Shown here in pieces: positions 52,632 through 60,761 of a DNA stretch of 64,000 bases; the stretch's first letter is position 1; each line of letters starts with the position of its first letter. Below the pieces are notes generated by a model that did no database searches, was not told the DNA's origin, and saw only the letters and a program-made list of their open reading frames with translations. The position numbers were made by a program, and so were the translations under genes. The stretch is from Sinomonas sp. P10A9. Its GTDB lineage: Bacteria; Actinomycetota; Actinomycetes; Actinomycetales; Micrococcaceae. The DNA lies in contig NZ_CP163302.1 in assembly GCF_041022165.1 (NCBI RefSeq), positions 744,001 to 808,000 of the forward strand, given 5' to 3'.

Positions 52632-53187
52632 TCGGTCGGCCGAACGGTACGCGCTCCGCCACCGGCGCGAGACGTATGCCGAGAAGCTGGACCGCAACTG
52701 GGCAGAGATCCTCCAGGAGCTCCGCATCCTTCAGACGGGGTTGCAGCTGGTCGCCGGCTTCCTGCTCACGCTGCCCTTCCAGAGCCGCTTCACCGTTTTG
52801 GACGACTACTCGCGGACGGTCTATCTGAGCATGGTGGCCACGTCAGCCGTGGCGCTGCTGGTGGTGCTCACTCCCCTGAGCGTGCATCGCTGGCTGTTCC
52901 GCAAGCAGGTGAAGGACCGTCTGGTTGCCAGCGGCGCGTGGGCGGCCAAGGTCGCCCTCGGGCTTGCGGCGGTGCTCATCGTAGGGACCTCTGCGCTCAT
53001 CTTCGACGTTGTCCTGGGGCGCTGGCAGTCGTGGGTGGCCGGGGGATGCCTAGGGGTCCTGTGCATCGTCATGTTCCTTGCCGTTCCCGCTGCGATAACG
53101 CGAATCCCCGAGCCTGCCGAACTTCCTGAGACGGAGGCCGTGACCGAGGACCCCGGAGCCACAGGGCACGGACGCACGGCACCGTGA
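52612..53187 (+). CDS. DUF6328 family four-helix membrane protein
   Basis: 191 residues; start overlaps the previous gene by 20 bp. A charged helix (RHRRETYAEKLDRNWAEILQELRILQTG) leads into LQLVAGFLLTLPFQSRF, VYLSMVATSAVALLVVLTPL, VALGLAAVLIVGTSALIFDV and GGCLGVLCIVMFLAVPAAI. The ELRxxQTGxQxLxxFLLxxPF block marks DUF6328. Acidic C-terminal tail. Function unknown. Confidence 0.85.
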   Translation: MPSETTDRSAERYALRHRRETYAEKLDRNWAEILQELRILQTGLQLVAGFLLTLPFQSRFTVLDDYSRTVYLSMVATSAVALLVVLTPLSVHRWLFRKQVKDRLVASGAWAAKVALGLAAVLIVGTSALIFDVVLGRWQSWVAGGCLGVLCIVMFLAVPAAITRIPEPAELPETEAVTEDPGATGHGRTAP

Positions 53188-53328
53188 CCCTGTGCTGCAT
53201 GATGCCGCATTCAGGTCAAAAAACGACTCGCCGGCTATTGTGCTTGATTTGCACGGCACTCTACGGTAAGGGCGTGTCCCGCAGAGATGGTCGGAGGCGG
53301 GGTGCGCGTCGATCGACAGGAGAGGGCA

Positions 53329-53490
53329 ATGGCAGAGAATGCAGCCAAGGCTGGGCGTCGCGGTGGAGCTGTGGTGCGGTACGAGGACCGCACGGTCATG
53401 CAGCTGCGTGCCCGGGCGAAGCAGGTCGGAATGCACGGGTATTCATCGATGCGGAAGGCCGACCTGATCGCGGCACTCCGCAAGCACTGA
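53329..53490 (+). CDS. 53-residue Rho_N mini-protein
   Basis: Basic N-terminus ([13 protein letters not shown]) plus one Rho_N motif: [20 protein letters not shown] and [16 protein letters not shown], 60-70% alike to the end of the protein at 52362. Ribosome site caggagag precedes ATG. A weak sigmaB-like GATT-N14-CGGTAA lies at 53246-53269. Probably binds nucleic acid. Confidence 0.82.
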   Translation: MAENAAKAGRRGGAVVRYEDRTVMQLRARAKQVGMHGYSSMRKADLIAALRKH

Positions 53491-53625
53491 CGCTCACTCG
53501 CTGAGCCTCAGGCACTGAGGGCCGGGCACCGACGATTGGTCGCTGGTGGCCCGGCCTTCGTGCGTCCGCGCGGCACTGGCCTAAGTCCCTAGCTGGCCCC
53601 CGCCGGCTGCCGTACGCTCGGCCCC

Positions 53626-54108
53626 ATGGCTGAAGCATCTGAATCCTCTCCCCGCGACGGCGGCATCGTGGTCGGCGTCGATGGGTCTCCTCTCTCCATC
53701 GCTGCCCTGCATTGGGCAGCGCGCCTCGAATCGACCGTGGGTGGCCCGATCCGGGCCATTGCAGCGTGGCACCCGCCGACGAACGGGGTCGCGTTCGCGC
53801 CCTACACGGGAGTCGAGTGGAATCCGGAGGATGACGCGCGGGAGATCCTGGAGACTGCACTCACCGAAGCATTCGGCGACGAGCGCCCCGAGGCCCTCAC
53901 CGCAAAGGTCGTCGAGGGCTTTCCGGCCAAGGTCCTCATCGATGCGAGCCGCGGTGCCTCGATGGTGCTGGTGGGGTCCAGAGGTCTCGGCGGGTTCATG
54001 GGACTGCTGCTCGGGTCGGTGAGTCGCGCCGTCGCGGAGCACGCACAGTGCCCAGTGATGGTGGTCCACGCTCCCGGCGACGCGGAGAAGGCCGGTCCGC
54101 AGGAGTGA
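53626..54108 (+). CDS. universal stress protein (UspA family)
   Basis: 160 residues, one Usp domain. ATP-binding residues: Asp in VVGVDGSPLSIAAL, and the glycine loop VGSRGLGGFMGLLLGSVS (G-x2-G-x9-G-S), followed by CPVMVVHAP. So an ATP-binding class member. Leaderless-type start: TACGCT (53613-53618) 7 nt before ATG. Confidence 0.93.
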   Translation: MAEASESSPRDGGIVVGVDGSPLSIAALHWAARLESTVGGPIRAIAAWHPPTNGVAFAPYTGVEWNPEDDAREILETALTEAFGDERPEALTAKVVEGFPAKVLIDASRGASMVLVGSRGLGGFMGLLLGSVSRAVAEHAQCPVMVVHAPGDAEKAGPQE

Positions 54109-54219
54109 GCTATGCGCCCGAGGGTCCTTGTGCCCTTTACAGGGTGCATTCTCGGGCGTGTACTGGAATCGGCCAGCGATTCTCGCGCCGGCGCGCAAGC
54201 ACCGACCAGCACTGACCGA

Positions 54220-54234
54220 GTCCCCCGGGGGGAC
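54220..54234. promoter_or_regulatory. palindrome upstream of the SPW gene
   Basis: gtcccccggggggac, 31 bp before the SPW start; similar in kind to 46129-46142. Role uncertain. Confidence 0.3.
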
Positions 54235-54265
54235 CGGGGGTTGAAAGTTGGGAGGAGAGCAAACC

Positions 54266-54625
54266 ATGAAGAAGTGGACGCGCTGGGAGGACTACGTAGC
54301 GATCGTAGCCGGCCTGTACGCGGCACTTGCAACGTTGTGGACGACGCAGACCACGTCGTCGACATCGCTCATGCTCGTGTTCGGTGTTCTGCTGGTCGTC
54401 TCGGGGGTCACCAATCTGGCCATGCCGAGCACGCCGTGGCTCGAATACGCGCAGTGCGCGTTCGGGGTCCTGCTTTTCGCGTCCCCGTGGATGGGCATGT
54501 ACACCGCCCACATGGGAGCGTCCTGGACCTCGTGGATCGCTGGCATCATCGCCGCTGGAGCGACAGCCGCAGCCTTCAAACCGGCTATCGACGCTCAGCA
54601 TCATCGCGTGATGCCTTCGCACTGA
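54266..54625 (+). CDS. SPW-repeat membrane protein
   Basis: 119 residues, four helices. Two repeats of the SPW type: RWEDYVAIVAGLYAALATLW ... and WLEYAQCAFGVLLFASPWMG with the Ser-Pro-Trp triplet. Ribosome site ggaggag precedes ATG. Family is common in actinobacterial stress regions; function unknown. Confidence 0.87.
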   Translation: MKKWTRWEDYVAIVAGLYAALATLWTTQTTSSTSLMLVFGVLLVVSGVTNLAMPSTPWLEYAQCAFGVLLFASPWMGMYTAHMGASWTSWIAGIIAAGATAAAFKPAIDAQHHRVMPSH

Positions 54626-54650
54626 GCGAGTCATCTCTTCACATCACACC

Positions 54651-54677
54651 GGCCGCGGTCCCCTTGGGGCCGCGGCC
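54651..54677 (+). terminator. terminator of the SPW gene
   Basis: ggccgcgg-t-cccc / gggg-ccgcggcc stem with one bulge, followed by cttcc. Confidence 0.65.
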
Positions 54678-54852
54678 CTTCCGTGGCCGCATGTTGGTCG
54701 CGGGTCTGAGACAGAGTATGGCATTGGATTGCCGCGACGGCGCGGCCAGAGCACCGTCTGCTTGTTGTCGGTGCGGCCAGAAGGTCCGCAGGAACATCGA
54801 TCGGAGGCGCTACGCTGATCAGGCTTGCCCCTACTAGCTGGAGAAGAGGGCC

Positions 54853-55968
54853 ATGGCTGATACGACGCCCACCGCGCCCAGACGGCAACTCGCCGAGATC
54901 TGGTCGGACGGTCTGGGAAGAGCGGGCATCCGCTCCATCCAGACACTCGCCGTCGGGGCACTGGTCTGGGCGGTTGTCTGGATCCTGCTCAGAGTCCCAC
55001 TCGTCGTCATCCCGGTGTTGATCGCGGCGATCCTTGCCTGTGCCATTGCCCCGCTCGTGGGCTGGCTCCATGCCCACGGATGGCCGCGCGCCTTGGCTGT
55101 ACTGACCTCGTTCGTGGCGATCCTCGCCGTGTTCGGCGGGGTCATCACGGCGATCGTGTTCCTCGTCCGGGCTCAGGCCCACGAGCTGGCGGACCGATTC
55201 ACGGCCGGCTTCGAACAGCTCCACGCCTTCCTCAACAATGGGCCTGTCCGGATCAGCGACGAGCAGATTACCCAGGCTCGCGACTCAATCCAGCACTTCT
55301 TCACCTCGGGCGGCATCGGGGCCGAGGCTCTCACGGGGGCCCGGACCGCGGGCGAGATCGCCACGTCACTCATCCTCATGGCCGTCATTCTGTTCTTCTT
55401 CCTCAAGGACGGCAGGCAGATCCTCGAGTTCCTGCTCGGATTCATGCCTCCCGCGCAGCGCGACACGGCCCGTCTGTCCGCGGAGCGCAGCACGGTTGTC
55501 CTTGGCGGCTATGTACGCGGCACCGTCCTGATTGCCGCCGCCGACGCGGTCATCGTCTGCACGGGGCTGCTGATCCTGCGTGTTCCACTGGCCCTCCCGC
55601 TGGCTGTCTTCGTGTTCATCGGCGGGTTCATCCCGATCCTCGGGGCAACCCTCGCAGGTCTGCTCGCGGTCGGCGTCGCCCTCATCTCGAACGGCCCCGT
55701 GACGGCTCTCATCGTCTTGATCGTCGTCCTTGCCGCGAACCAGATCGAGCACCACCTGCTCCAGCCTTTCCTCATGGGCAAGGTCCTCTCGATTCACGGA
55801 CTCGCGATCATCCTCGCTCTCGCCTCCGGGACGGTCCTCGCCGGCATCATCGGGGCCCTGCTGGCCGTGCCGGTCACCGCGACAGCGTGGACCGTCATCA
55901 AGACGTGGATGGGACGGGACGGGCAGCCTGGGGAAGCCGCGTCTGCCGGGGGAGAAGGACCTGCCTAG
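54853..55968 (+). CDS. AI-2E transporter family (UPF0118) permease
   Basis: 371 residues, about eight helices: LAVGALVWAVVWILLRVPLVV, ILAVFGGVITAIVFLVRAQA, ILMAVILFFFLKDGRQILEF, LLILRVPLALPLAVFVFIGG, PILGATLAGLLAVGVALIS, then the family block NQIEHHLLQPFLMGKVLSIHGLAI. Members export small signals or act as Na+/H+ antiporters, so the substrate is open. Ribosome site gagaagagg precedes ATG. Confidence 0.92.
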   Translation: MADTTPTAPRRQLAEIWSDGLGRAGIRSIQTLAVGALVWAVVWILLRVPLVVIPVLIAAILACAIAPLVGWLHAHGWPRALAVLTSFVAILAVFGGVITAIVFLVRAQAHELADRFTAGFEQLHAFLNNGPVRISDEQITQARDSIQHFFTSGGIGAEALTGARTAGEIATSLILMAVILFFFLKDGRQILEFLLGFMPPAQRDTARLSAERSTVVLGGYVRGTVLIAAADAVIVCTGLLILRVPLALPLAVFVFIGGFIPILGATLAGLLAVGVALISNGPVTALIVLIVVLAANQIEHHLLQPFLMGKVLSIHGLAIILALASGTVLAGIIGALLAVPVTATAWTVIKTWMGRDGQPGEAASAGGEGPA

Positions 55969-55987
55969 AGGGCAATACGGGATGCAG

Positions 55988-56029
55988 AAACCCCTCTCAG
56001 TCCCGCTTGGGCGGGTCTGAGAGGGGTTT
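55988..56029. terminator. bidirectional terminator after the permease gene
   Basis: aaacccctctcag / ctgagaggggttt (13 bp) with an inner cccgc/gcggg stem; also downstream of tRNA-Thr in the other direction. Confidence 0.85.
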
Positions 56030-56033
56030 GTGG

Positions 56034-56106
56034 AGCCTCCTAGCAGGATCGAACTGCTGACCTTCTCATTACGAGTGAGACGCTCTACCGTCTGAGCTAA
56101 GGAGGC
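56034..56106 (-). tRNA. tRNA-Thr (anticodon CGT)
   Basis: 73 nt: acceptor GCCTCCT/AGGAGGC, anticodon stem TCTCA/TGAGA with loop CTCGTAA, T arm AGCAGTTCGATCCTGCT. Discriminator T; CCA not encoded. Confidence 0.95.
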
Positions 56107-56453
56107 ATTCCAGTGCTCCGCGAGGCGGAACCACCGGGAAACTACTCTAGTCGAGTCCTCCGCTCGCGGTCAAAACGGTTCAGCCTTCCCGAACCCGCTT
56201 TCCCGAAAGGTGGGTGGCGGCCACCACCCCCAGCGTGGCGGCCGCCGAACACTCAGATACCCGGCCTGCACCGTTATGACGCAAGTTCGTCGAAGTTTGT
56301 GGCCCGCCGGTCTCGCAGGCAGTGTGCGCCGCCCGCGCAACAAGCGTGTTCACCCTGTGTACGCGGTGAGTTCAGGCGCACGACGAGCCGGGCTGGGATG
56401 CTCGGGAAACCCCGGTCCGGTCCGGGGCCTGCGAGAGGAACGAGGTCCGATCA
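56107..56453. other. gene-free interval upstream of the HAD gene
   Basis: 347 bp. Contains the tRNA-Thr promoter region and a short dyad ggtgggtggcggccaccacc near 56210. No gene, RNA or mobile remnant recognised. Confidence 0.6.
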
Positions 56454-57173
56454 GTGACGCTCCACCTGCGGTCCGCGCACGAGCGCGAGACGCGTCTAGC
56501 CGTGCTGGACATGAACGGCACGACGATGACCGACGGCGGCGCGGCTGAACGCGCCGTCGAGCGCGCCCTGCAGGAGCGCGGCGTGCAGGGGGCCCGGCTC
56601 GACGACGCGCTGGTCCGGTCCCGTCGAAGCGCGGGGCTGGACCGCTCCGAACTGTTCGCGACGATCTTCGCGGGCGACGTCGGCGCCGCCCACGCGGCGT
56701 CCCGCACCTTCTCTGCGGCATACGACGCGATGATCGCCGACGGTGCCATCCGGCCGATCCCGGGTGCCGAGGACACCGTCCATGTGCTGCGCGACCACGG
56801 GCTCAAGGTCTGCCTCGTCACGGGCTTCGGCCGCCACACCCAGAACAGCATCCTCGAGGCCCTCGGGTGGATGGGGCTTGCCGATCTCTCCCTGTGTTCA
56901 GAGGACGCAGGCCGCGGGCGCCCGTACCCTGACATGATCCTCACTGCCGTCCTGGCCCTCGACGTCGAGGACGTCCGCGATGTTGCGGTCGTCGGGGACA
57001 CAGTGGCGGACATCACGTCGGGACGCCGGGCCGGTGTTGGCGCAGCCTTCGGCGTGCTCACGGGCGCCAACACCGAAGATGAGCTCCGTGCTGCGGAGGC
57101 GGACGCCGTCGTGCCCTCGATCGTCGACGTGCCGGGGCTCCTCTGGCCCGTCCGCACGACGGTCCTGAGCTAG
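56454..57173 (+). CDS. HAD hydrolase, phosphonatase-like subgroup
   Basis: 239 residues from GTG 56454 (aggaacgagg upstream). Nucleophile motif LAVLDMNGTTMTDGG has Asp as nucleophile but Asn where the acid/base Asp of most HADs stands (D-x-N), as phosphonoacetaldehyde hydrolases and relatives also deviate there. Cap domain about 35-110; motif II VCLVTGFGRHTQ; motif III Arg in GRGRPYPDMI; motif IV VAVVGDTVADITSGRRAG. Acts on a small phospho- or phosphono-compound; substrate unknown. Confidence 0.85.
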   Translation: MTLHLRSAHERETRLAVLDMNGTTMTDGGAAERAVERALQERGVQGARLDDALVRSRRSAGLDRSELFATIFAGDVGAAHAASRTFSAAYDAMIADGAIRPIPGAEDTVHVLRDHGLKVCLVTGFGRHTQNSILEALGWMGLADLSLCSEDAGRGRPYPDMILTAVLALDVEDVRDVAVVGDTVADITSGRRAGVGAAFGVLTGANTEDELRAAEADAVVPSIVDVPGLLWPVRTTVLS

Positions 57174-57198
57174 TCCCGCCTCAGGGGCGCGCGCCGGC

Positions 57199-58752
57199 TC
57201 AGCAGTGCACGCCGTCGGCGGGTGCCTTGTGGTCCACGAGGTATGCGTCGACGTTGTTGTCGACGCACGTCGAGCCGCGCCCGTAGGCCGTGTGGCCCTC
57301 GCCCTTCCACGTCAGAAGGGCAGCGTTCCCGAGCTCGTTGCGCAGGTTGCCGGCCCATTCGTACGGCGTGGCCGGGTCTCCCGTCGTGCCGACCACGAGG
57401 ATCGGGCTATGGCCCGAGTAGTGCGCCGGCGCTGGCGTGCGCACGGGCTGGTAGGGCCAGTCACGGCAGTTCACGCCTCCGTAGGCAAAGAACTCGCCGA
57501 GCGTGGGGGAGGCCTGCTTGAGCTCCTCGGCCTCGGCCCGCATCCCGGCCGTCGTCGAGTCGGTGGGATAGTCGAGGCAGTTGTACGCCGTGAAGGCGAA
57601 CGAGCTGTTCGAACTGTAGGTGCCGTCTTGCTCACGGTCTGCGGCGATGTCTGCGAGGCGCAGCATGCCGCTGCCGTCCCCCCGAAGGGCGCCCTTGAGC
57701 GCCTGCGTGAGGGCAGGGTAGTTGCTGTCGTTGTACAGGGGCAGGATGAACCCGTTGACGAAGTCGATGCTGTTGACGATCCGGCCGCTGCTCGTGGACA
57801 TCGGATGGGCGTTTACCGAGGTGAGCAGGGTCTGGATCTGCGCGACGGCGCTGTCTTCCGGACCGGACAGCGGGCAGTCTGACTGGGACACGCACGATCG
57901 GACATAGGCGTGGATGGCTGCCTCGAAGGCGCGGGCCTGGCCCAGCGTGATCTCGTGGTTGCCCAACGCCGGGTCCAGCGCGCCGTCGAGCACCATACGG
58001 CCCACCCGGTCCGGGAACAGGCCCGCATACGTGGCACCGAGGAACGTGCCGTAGGAGTAGCCGAGGTAGTCGAGTTGCACCTGGCGGGCAGCGGCGGCGC
58101 GGATGACGTCCACGTCCTTCGCGGCGCTGATCGTGTCGGTGTGGGCGAGCATCGGTCCGGTGTTCGCGACGCACGCGTCGATGAGCTGCTTCTGCTGTGC
58201 GAACTCTTCCTGCAGGCCGGCATCGGTCTCGGGGTCCGCCGTGACCTGCCGGAGCGCGTCCCGCTGGGTGTCGTTGAGGCAGGTGACCGGGGCGGAGCGC
58301 TTGACGCCGCGTGGGTCGAACCCGACAACGCTGTATGCGTCGAGCAGCTTGGCCGAGAACATGGTCTGCACGGAGTCCTTGACCAGGTCATACCCCGAGC
58401 CGCCCGGCCCGCCCGGGTTGACCAGGAGGCTTGCCTTCGCGTTGCGGCCCGTGAGGCGGATGAGGGCCAGCTTTGCCGTGTCTGCCGAAGGCTTCGCGTA
58501 GTCGACCGGGACCTCAACGGTCGCGCACTCGAACTTGCCGCCTTCGCACGGCGACCACTGCACCGGCTGCGTGTAGAACCGCTCGAGTCCCGCGGGAGCT
58601 CCCTGGGTGGCCGCCGCATCACCGCTCGGCTGGGACGCGCCCCCGGTGGACGGCGTGCATCCCGTGAGCACAAGTAGTGCGGAGACCAGTGCTGCCAGCA
58701 CAGGGCCGAGCATCGAGCCCGACCGGGGCCGCGGGGAAGCAGGGGTCGTCAC
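57199..58752 (-). CDS. secreted alpha/beta-hydrolase lipoprotein (tripeptidyl aminopeptidase-like)
   Basis: 517 residues. Signal with lipobox: LVSALLVLTGC, so surface lipoprotein. Catalytic domain: oxyanion loop LLVNPGGPGGSGYD, VGFDPRGVKRSAPVTC, nucleophile Ser in YLGYSYGTFLGATYAGLFPD; Asp in ILVVGTTGDPATPYEWA; His in WKGEGHTAYGRG; C-terminal TAP-like domain with Cys pairs and final HC. Resembles Streptomyces SlpD/TAP peptidases releasing N-terminal peptides. Start overlaps holB by 4 nt, an operon link conserved in relatives. Confidence 0.92.
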   Translation of the reverse strand: MTTPASPRPRSGSMLGPVLAALVSALLVLTGCTPSTGGASQPSGDAAATQGAPAGLERFYTQPVQWSPCEGGKFECATVEVPVDYAKPSADTAKLALIRLTGRNAKASLLVNPGGPGGSGYDLVKDSVQTMFSAKLLDAYSVVGFDPRGVKRSAPVTCLNDTQRDALRQVTADPETDAGLQEEFAQQKQLIDACVANTGPMLAHTDTISAAKDVDVIRAAAARQVQLDYLGYSYGTFLGATYAGLFPDRVGRMVLDGALDPALGNHEITLGQARAFEAAIHAYVRSCVSQSDCPLSGPEDSAVAQIQTLLTSVNAHPMSTSSGRIVNSIDFVNGFILPLYNDSNYPALTQALKGALRGDGSGMLRLADIAADREQDGTYSSNSSFAFTAYNCLDYPTDSTTAGMRAEAEELKQASPTLGEFFAYGGVNCRDWPYQPVRTPAPAHYSGHSPILVVGTTGDPATPYEWAGNLRNELGNAALLTWKGEGHTAYGRGSTCVDNNVDAYLVDHKAPADGVHC

Positions 58753-59903
58753 AGGTCTCCTCGGAGCAGGGCCACGGCCATCGCCTCGACCGCGAGAAGC
58801 GGAGCGACGTTCGTGGTGGTGATGCGCTGGCGGGTGGTGTTGATGGCATCCATCCGGGCCAGCGTGGCCTCAGGGGTGGACGTCTCGGCAAACTGGCGGA
58901 TCTCGGCGCCGAGATCGGCGTTGACCGGCTCGACGCCGCCGTCGAGCTGGACCATGAGCACGTCCCGGTAGAACGAGAGGAGGTCCGTGAGCGTCCGGTC
59001 CAGGGAATCGGTCACCGAGCGCTTGGCTCGGCGCTTCTGATCGTCCTCGAGCTGGCGCAGCTGGGACCGCAGGGAGGGCGGGAGCCTGTCACCCTCGGCG
59101 ACTCCCAGAGTCTCGAGGAGCCTGGCGCGTTCTGCGGCGTCACGCTCGTCGTTGGACGCGGTCGCCTCATCCGTGGCAATCGTGACGAGCTTCTCTGCGA
59201 GGGCCACGGCCTGGGAGACGGTCCCGAGCGCGAGCGGCGCGCGGACCGTCTCGGAACGGCGCTCCCTGGCCGCGGTATCGTGTGCGAGTCTGCGGGCTAT
59301 CCCGATGTGGCTCTGGGCGGCGCGTGCCGCCTCGAGCGCGAGGGCGGGGTCGGCGCCGTCGCGCTCCACGAGCAGGTCAGCGACGTCCTGCACCGGGGGG
59401 AGCCGCAGTCCGACGGGCCGGCAGCGCGAACGGATCGTCACGAGCACGTCGGCGGGCGAGGGTGCGCACAGCATCCACACCGTGCGCGGTGTGGGCTCCT
59501 CGATCGCCTTGAGCAGCACGTTCGTGGTGCGTTCCGCCATGCGGTCGGCGTCCTCGACCACGATGATGCGGTAGCGGCCCGTCTGTGGCCGGTCGCCGGC
59601 CTTGGCGACCATCTCGCGGGCCTCGTCGATCGTGATCGTGACCTTCTCGGTGCGCACGAACTCGACATCCGGGTGGGTCTCCGTGAGTACGGCATGGCAG
59701 CTCGGGCACACGCCGCAGCCGCGCGCCGTGACGTCGTCGACCTCGCAGTTGAGGGCTGCCGCGAACGCCTTGGCGGCCGTCGACCGGCCGGAACCGGGCG
59801 GCCCCGTGAACAGCCATGCGTGCGTGAGGCCTTCTCCTGCGGCCGCCCGGCGCAGCTGTTCGACCACGGGCGCCTGGCCGCGCAGATCGTCCCAGACGGT
59901 CAC
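58749..59903 (-). CDS. holB: DNA polymerase III subunit delta'
   Basis: 384 residues, clamp-loader AAA+ subunit. P-loop LFTGPPGSGRSTAAKAFAA carries Arg in place of the Lys, consistent with a non-hydrolysing delta' subunit; zinc module CEVDDVTARGCGVCPSCHAV; sensor motif LLKAIEEPTPRTVWMLC and SRC motif VTIRSRCRPVGL. Works with DnaX to load the beta clamp. Overlaps tmk and the peptidase by 4 nt each. Confidence 0.95.
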   Translation of the reverse strand: MTVWDDLRGQAPVVEQLRRAAAGEGLTHAWLFTGPPGSGRSTAAKAFAAALNCEVDDVTARGCGVCPSCHAVLTETHPDVEFVRTEKVTITIDEAREMVAKAGDRPQTGRYRIIVVEDADRMAERTTNVLLKAIEEPTPRTVWMLCAPSPADVLVTIRSRCRPVGLRLPPVQDVADLLVERDGADPALALEAARAAQSHIGIARRLAHDTAARERRSETVRAPLALGTVSQAVALAEKLVTIATDEATASNDERDAAERARLLETLGVAEGDRLPPSLRSQLRQLEDDQKRRAKRSVTDSLDRTLTDLLSFYRDVLMVQLDGGVEPVNADLGAEIRQFAETSTPEATLARMDAINTTRQRITTTNVAPLLAVEAMAVALLRGDL

Positions 59904-60601
59904 GCGCGGGTCCCGTCTCCCGCGCGCAGCACCGAGCGGACGCCCTCGGCCACGGCCGAGGCGAGCTCGTCGGCGGGCCGTGCGGCGTCGAGCACGAGGG
60001 ACGACGCCGGGTGCGCCGCGGCGAGCTCGAGGAAGGCCTCGCGGACGCTGTGGTGGAAATCGTCCGGCTCCGACTCGAGGCGATCCTCGGCAGCGTCTCC
60101 GGCGGTGCGGCGGGCGCGTCCCTGCGCCGCGTCGAGGTCCAGCACCACTGTCAGGTCCGGCCAGAGTCCCTCGGTCGCCCAGTCGTTGAGCCCGCGGACC
60201 TCTTCGGCGCCGAGCCCCCGCGCGACGCCCTGGTAGACGATGGAGGAGCCGATGTAGCGGTCCGTGATCACGACGGCGCCCCTCGCCAGTGCGGGCCGGA
60301 TGGCCTGCGCGACATGGGCGGCCCGTGCGGCGGCGAAGATGAGGGCCTCGGTGCGGGAATCGATCTCGCCATGCCCGTGCTCGAGCACGAGGGCACGGAG
60401 CTTCTCTCCGATGTCCGTCCCGCCGGGTTCCCTCGTGAGCAGGACCTCGCGGCCCTCGGCCCGGAGCGTCTCGGCCAGCAGCCGCGCCTGCGTGGACTTG
60501 CCCGCTCCGTCCCCGCCTTCGAAGGCGACGAAGAGCCCCGGGGCGGTCGGCGCAGCGGGGCGGGCGGGCGGAAGGATAGGGAGGTCACCGGGGGAAGTCA
60601 C
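59900..60601 (-). CDS. tmk: thymidylate kinase
   Basis: 233 residues from GTG 60601, preferred to a longer 253-residue frame because TAGGCT (60609-60614, minus) lies 7 nt upstream (leaderless). P-loop FVAFEGGDGAGKSTQARLL, TREPGGTDIGEKLR with the dTMP-binding Arg, DRYIGSSIVYQGVARGL, LID RARRTAGDAAEDRLE. Phosphorylates dTMP to dTDP. First gene of tmk-holB-peptidase. Confidence 0.96.
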   Translation of the reverse strand: MTSPGDLPILPPARPAAPTAPGLFVAFEGGDGAGKSTQARLLAETLRAEGREVLLTREPGGTDIGEKLRALVLEHGHGEIDSRTEALIFAAARAAHVAQAIRPALARGAVVITDRYIGSSIVYQGVARGLGAEEVRGLNDWATEGLWPDLTVVLDLDAAQGRARRTAGDAAEDRLESEPDDFHHSVREAFLELAAAHPASSLVLDAARPADELASAVAEGVRSVLRAGDGTRA

Positions 60602-60761
60602 TGCCTCAAGCCTACCGGTGGTTGAGTGCCCGGCCGGCCGGGGGCGGCCTGGCGTGGACAACGTCCGCAGCCCTCGTCAACGCAGCATCAGGACATGCCG
60701 CAAGCGGGCCGGTATGACGGCGACTGCGGATGCGGCGTTGCGGATGGCTAGATTGGGAACC

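Noticed and set aside
54112..54837. 241-codon frame ending with a CxxC segment
   Set aside because: Runs over the SPW gene and its terminator; the CCRCGQKV segment looks like chance.
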